Shown here: piece by piece, positions 63,794 through 64,000 of the stretch
Layout of the letters: each line of letters begins with the position of its first letter
How positions within the stretch are numbered: position 1 is the first letter of the stretch
Source of the DNA: Streptomyces sp. NRRL WC-3742
GTDB lineage: Bacteria > Actinomycetota > Actinomycetes > Streptomycetales > Streptomycetaceae
Assembly (NCBI RefSeq): GCF_000720635.1
Contig: NZ_JOCF01000041.1
Location: forward strand, 1-64,000
DNA: 64,000 nt
Direction of reading: 5' to 3'
The notes under the pieces: generated by a model
Databases searched by the model: none
Told to the model about the DNA's origin: nothing
What the model saw: only the letters and a program-made list of their open reading frames with translations
Made by a program: the position numbers and the translations under genes

Positions 63794-64000
63794 TCAGGCC
63801 GTGGGGCCGCTGCGGCTCCAGGCCGGCTCGGGGACCGGTACGGCCAGCGGGTGGCCCTCCGGGGCGGCGTAGCTCGCGATCAGCACCACCGGTTCCGTCC
63901 CGAGGTTGCGGCCCTGGTGGATGTGGACCGGTCCGGCCTCCTCGACCAGCGACTCCCCGGCCCGGCTGACCACCGTCCGGCCGTCGTGCAGGGTGCGGGT
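63794..64000 (-). CDS. Cupin domain protein, 3-prime end only
   Basis: The reading frame runs in from the right edge and stops at 63794. The 68 visible C-terminal residues include SLVEEAGPVHIHQGRNLGTEP, with the H-I-H and following segment of a cupin beta-strand pair, and LIASYAAPEGHPLAVPVPEPA at the end. Typical of single-domain cupins that bind metal or small ligands. The start and N-terminal metal motif lie outside the window. Confidence 0.7.
   Translation of the reverse strand, partial: TRTLHDGRTVVSRAGESLVEEAGPVHIHQGRNLGTEPVVLIASYAAPEGHPLAVPVPEPAWSRSGPTA

Overview
The window comes from a high-GC actinomycete chromosome, almost certainly a member of Streptomycetaceae (Streptomyces or Kitasatospora). 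The basis is roughly 70 percent G+C with strong third-position bias, many GTG/TTG starts, and protein sequences and gene order typical of the Streptomyces core chromosome. These include a 561-residue RNase J, the rpsO-pnp pair, a Streptomyces-type type VII secretion (ESX) locus, rimP-nusA-ylxR-infB, and dxr-rseP-ispG. No database search was run; all names come from motif and family recognition.

Layout. 1-269: leader and promoter of a ribosomal RNA operon running leftwards out of the window (the rRNA genes themselves are outside it). 270-9658, all minus strand: rpsO, pnp, an M16 peptidase, dapB, a small TPR membrane protein, thyX, a strong terminator, then dapA and RNase J. This block joins RNA decay and processing (RNase J, PNPase), lysine/diaminopimelate synthesis (DapA, DapB) and dTMP synthesis (ThyX). 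9848-28093: an ESX/type VII secretion locus with EccD, EccC (three ATPase domains in one chain), MycP, the WXG100 pair EsxA/EsxB, EccB, EccE, a small conserved protein and an EspI-like Pro/Gln-rich ParA-type ATPase. Inside it sit an APC-family permease, an ECF (SigE-family) sigma factor and a membrane-anchored protein with an internal duplication.

28156-41355, all minus strand: translation and RNA-modification genes (rimP, nusA, ylxR, infB, a DUF503 gene, rbfA, an NrnA-like DHH phosphoesterase, truB, ribF). Between truB and ribF lies a large trypsin-like plus P-loop NTPase protein whose protease site looks dead. 41615-45089: a ferritin-like (DUF4439) lipoprotein, an APH-fold phosphotransferase and two GNAT acetyltransferases. 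45211-49866: the isoprenoid genes ispG and dxr flanking a site-2 protease, plus a divergent NAD(P)-binding protein. 49958-56928: a probable GABA catabolic group (aldehyde dehydrogenase, PucR regulator, GabT) with a VirD4/TraG-like membrane ATPase in the middle.

57107-64000 is more accessory: a PAP2 phosphatase, a DUF2218 gene and divergent MarR regulator, a ZIP metal transporter, an Mrr-like protein whose PD-(D/E)XK catalytic residues appear to be lost, a 601-residue uncharacterised actinobacterial protein, and the 3-prime end of a cupin gene cut by the window edge. Strong hairpin terminators mark most transcription-unit ends. The most interesting items for follow-up are the pseudo-trypsin/NTPase protein, the degenerate Mrr protein and its neighbour, the regulator pair inside the ESX locus, the perfect inverted repeat abutting the RNase J ribosome-binding site, and the helically phased 11-bp repeats upstream of infB.
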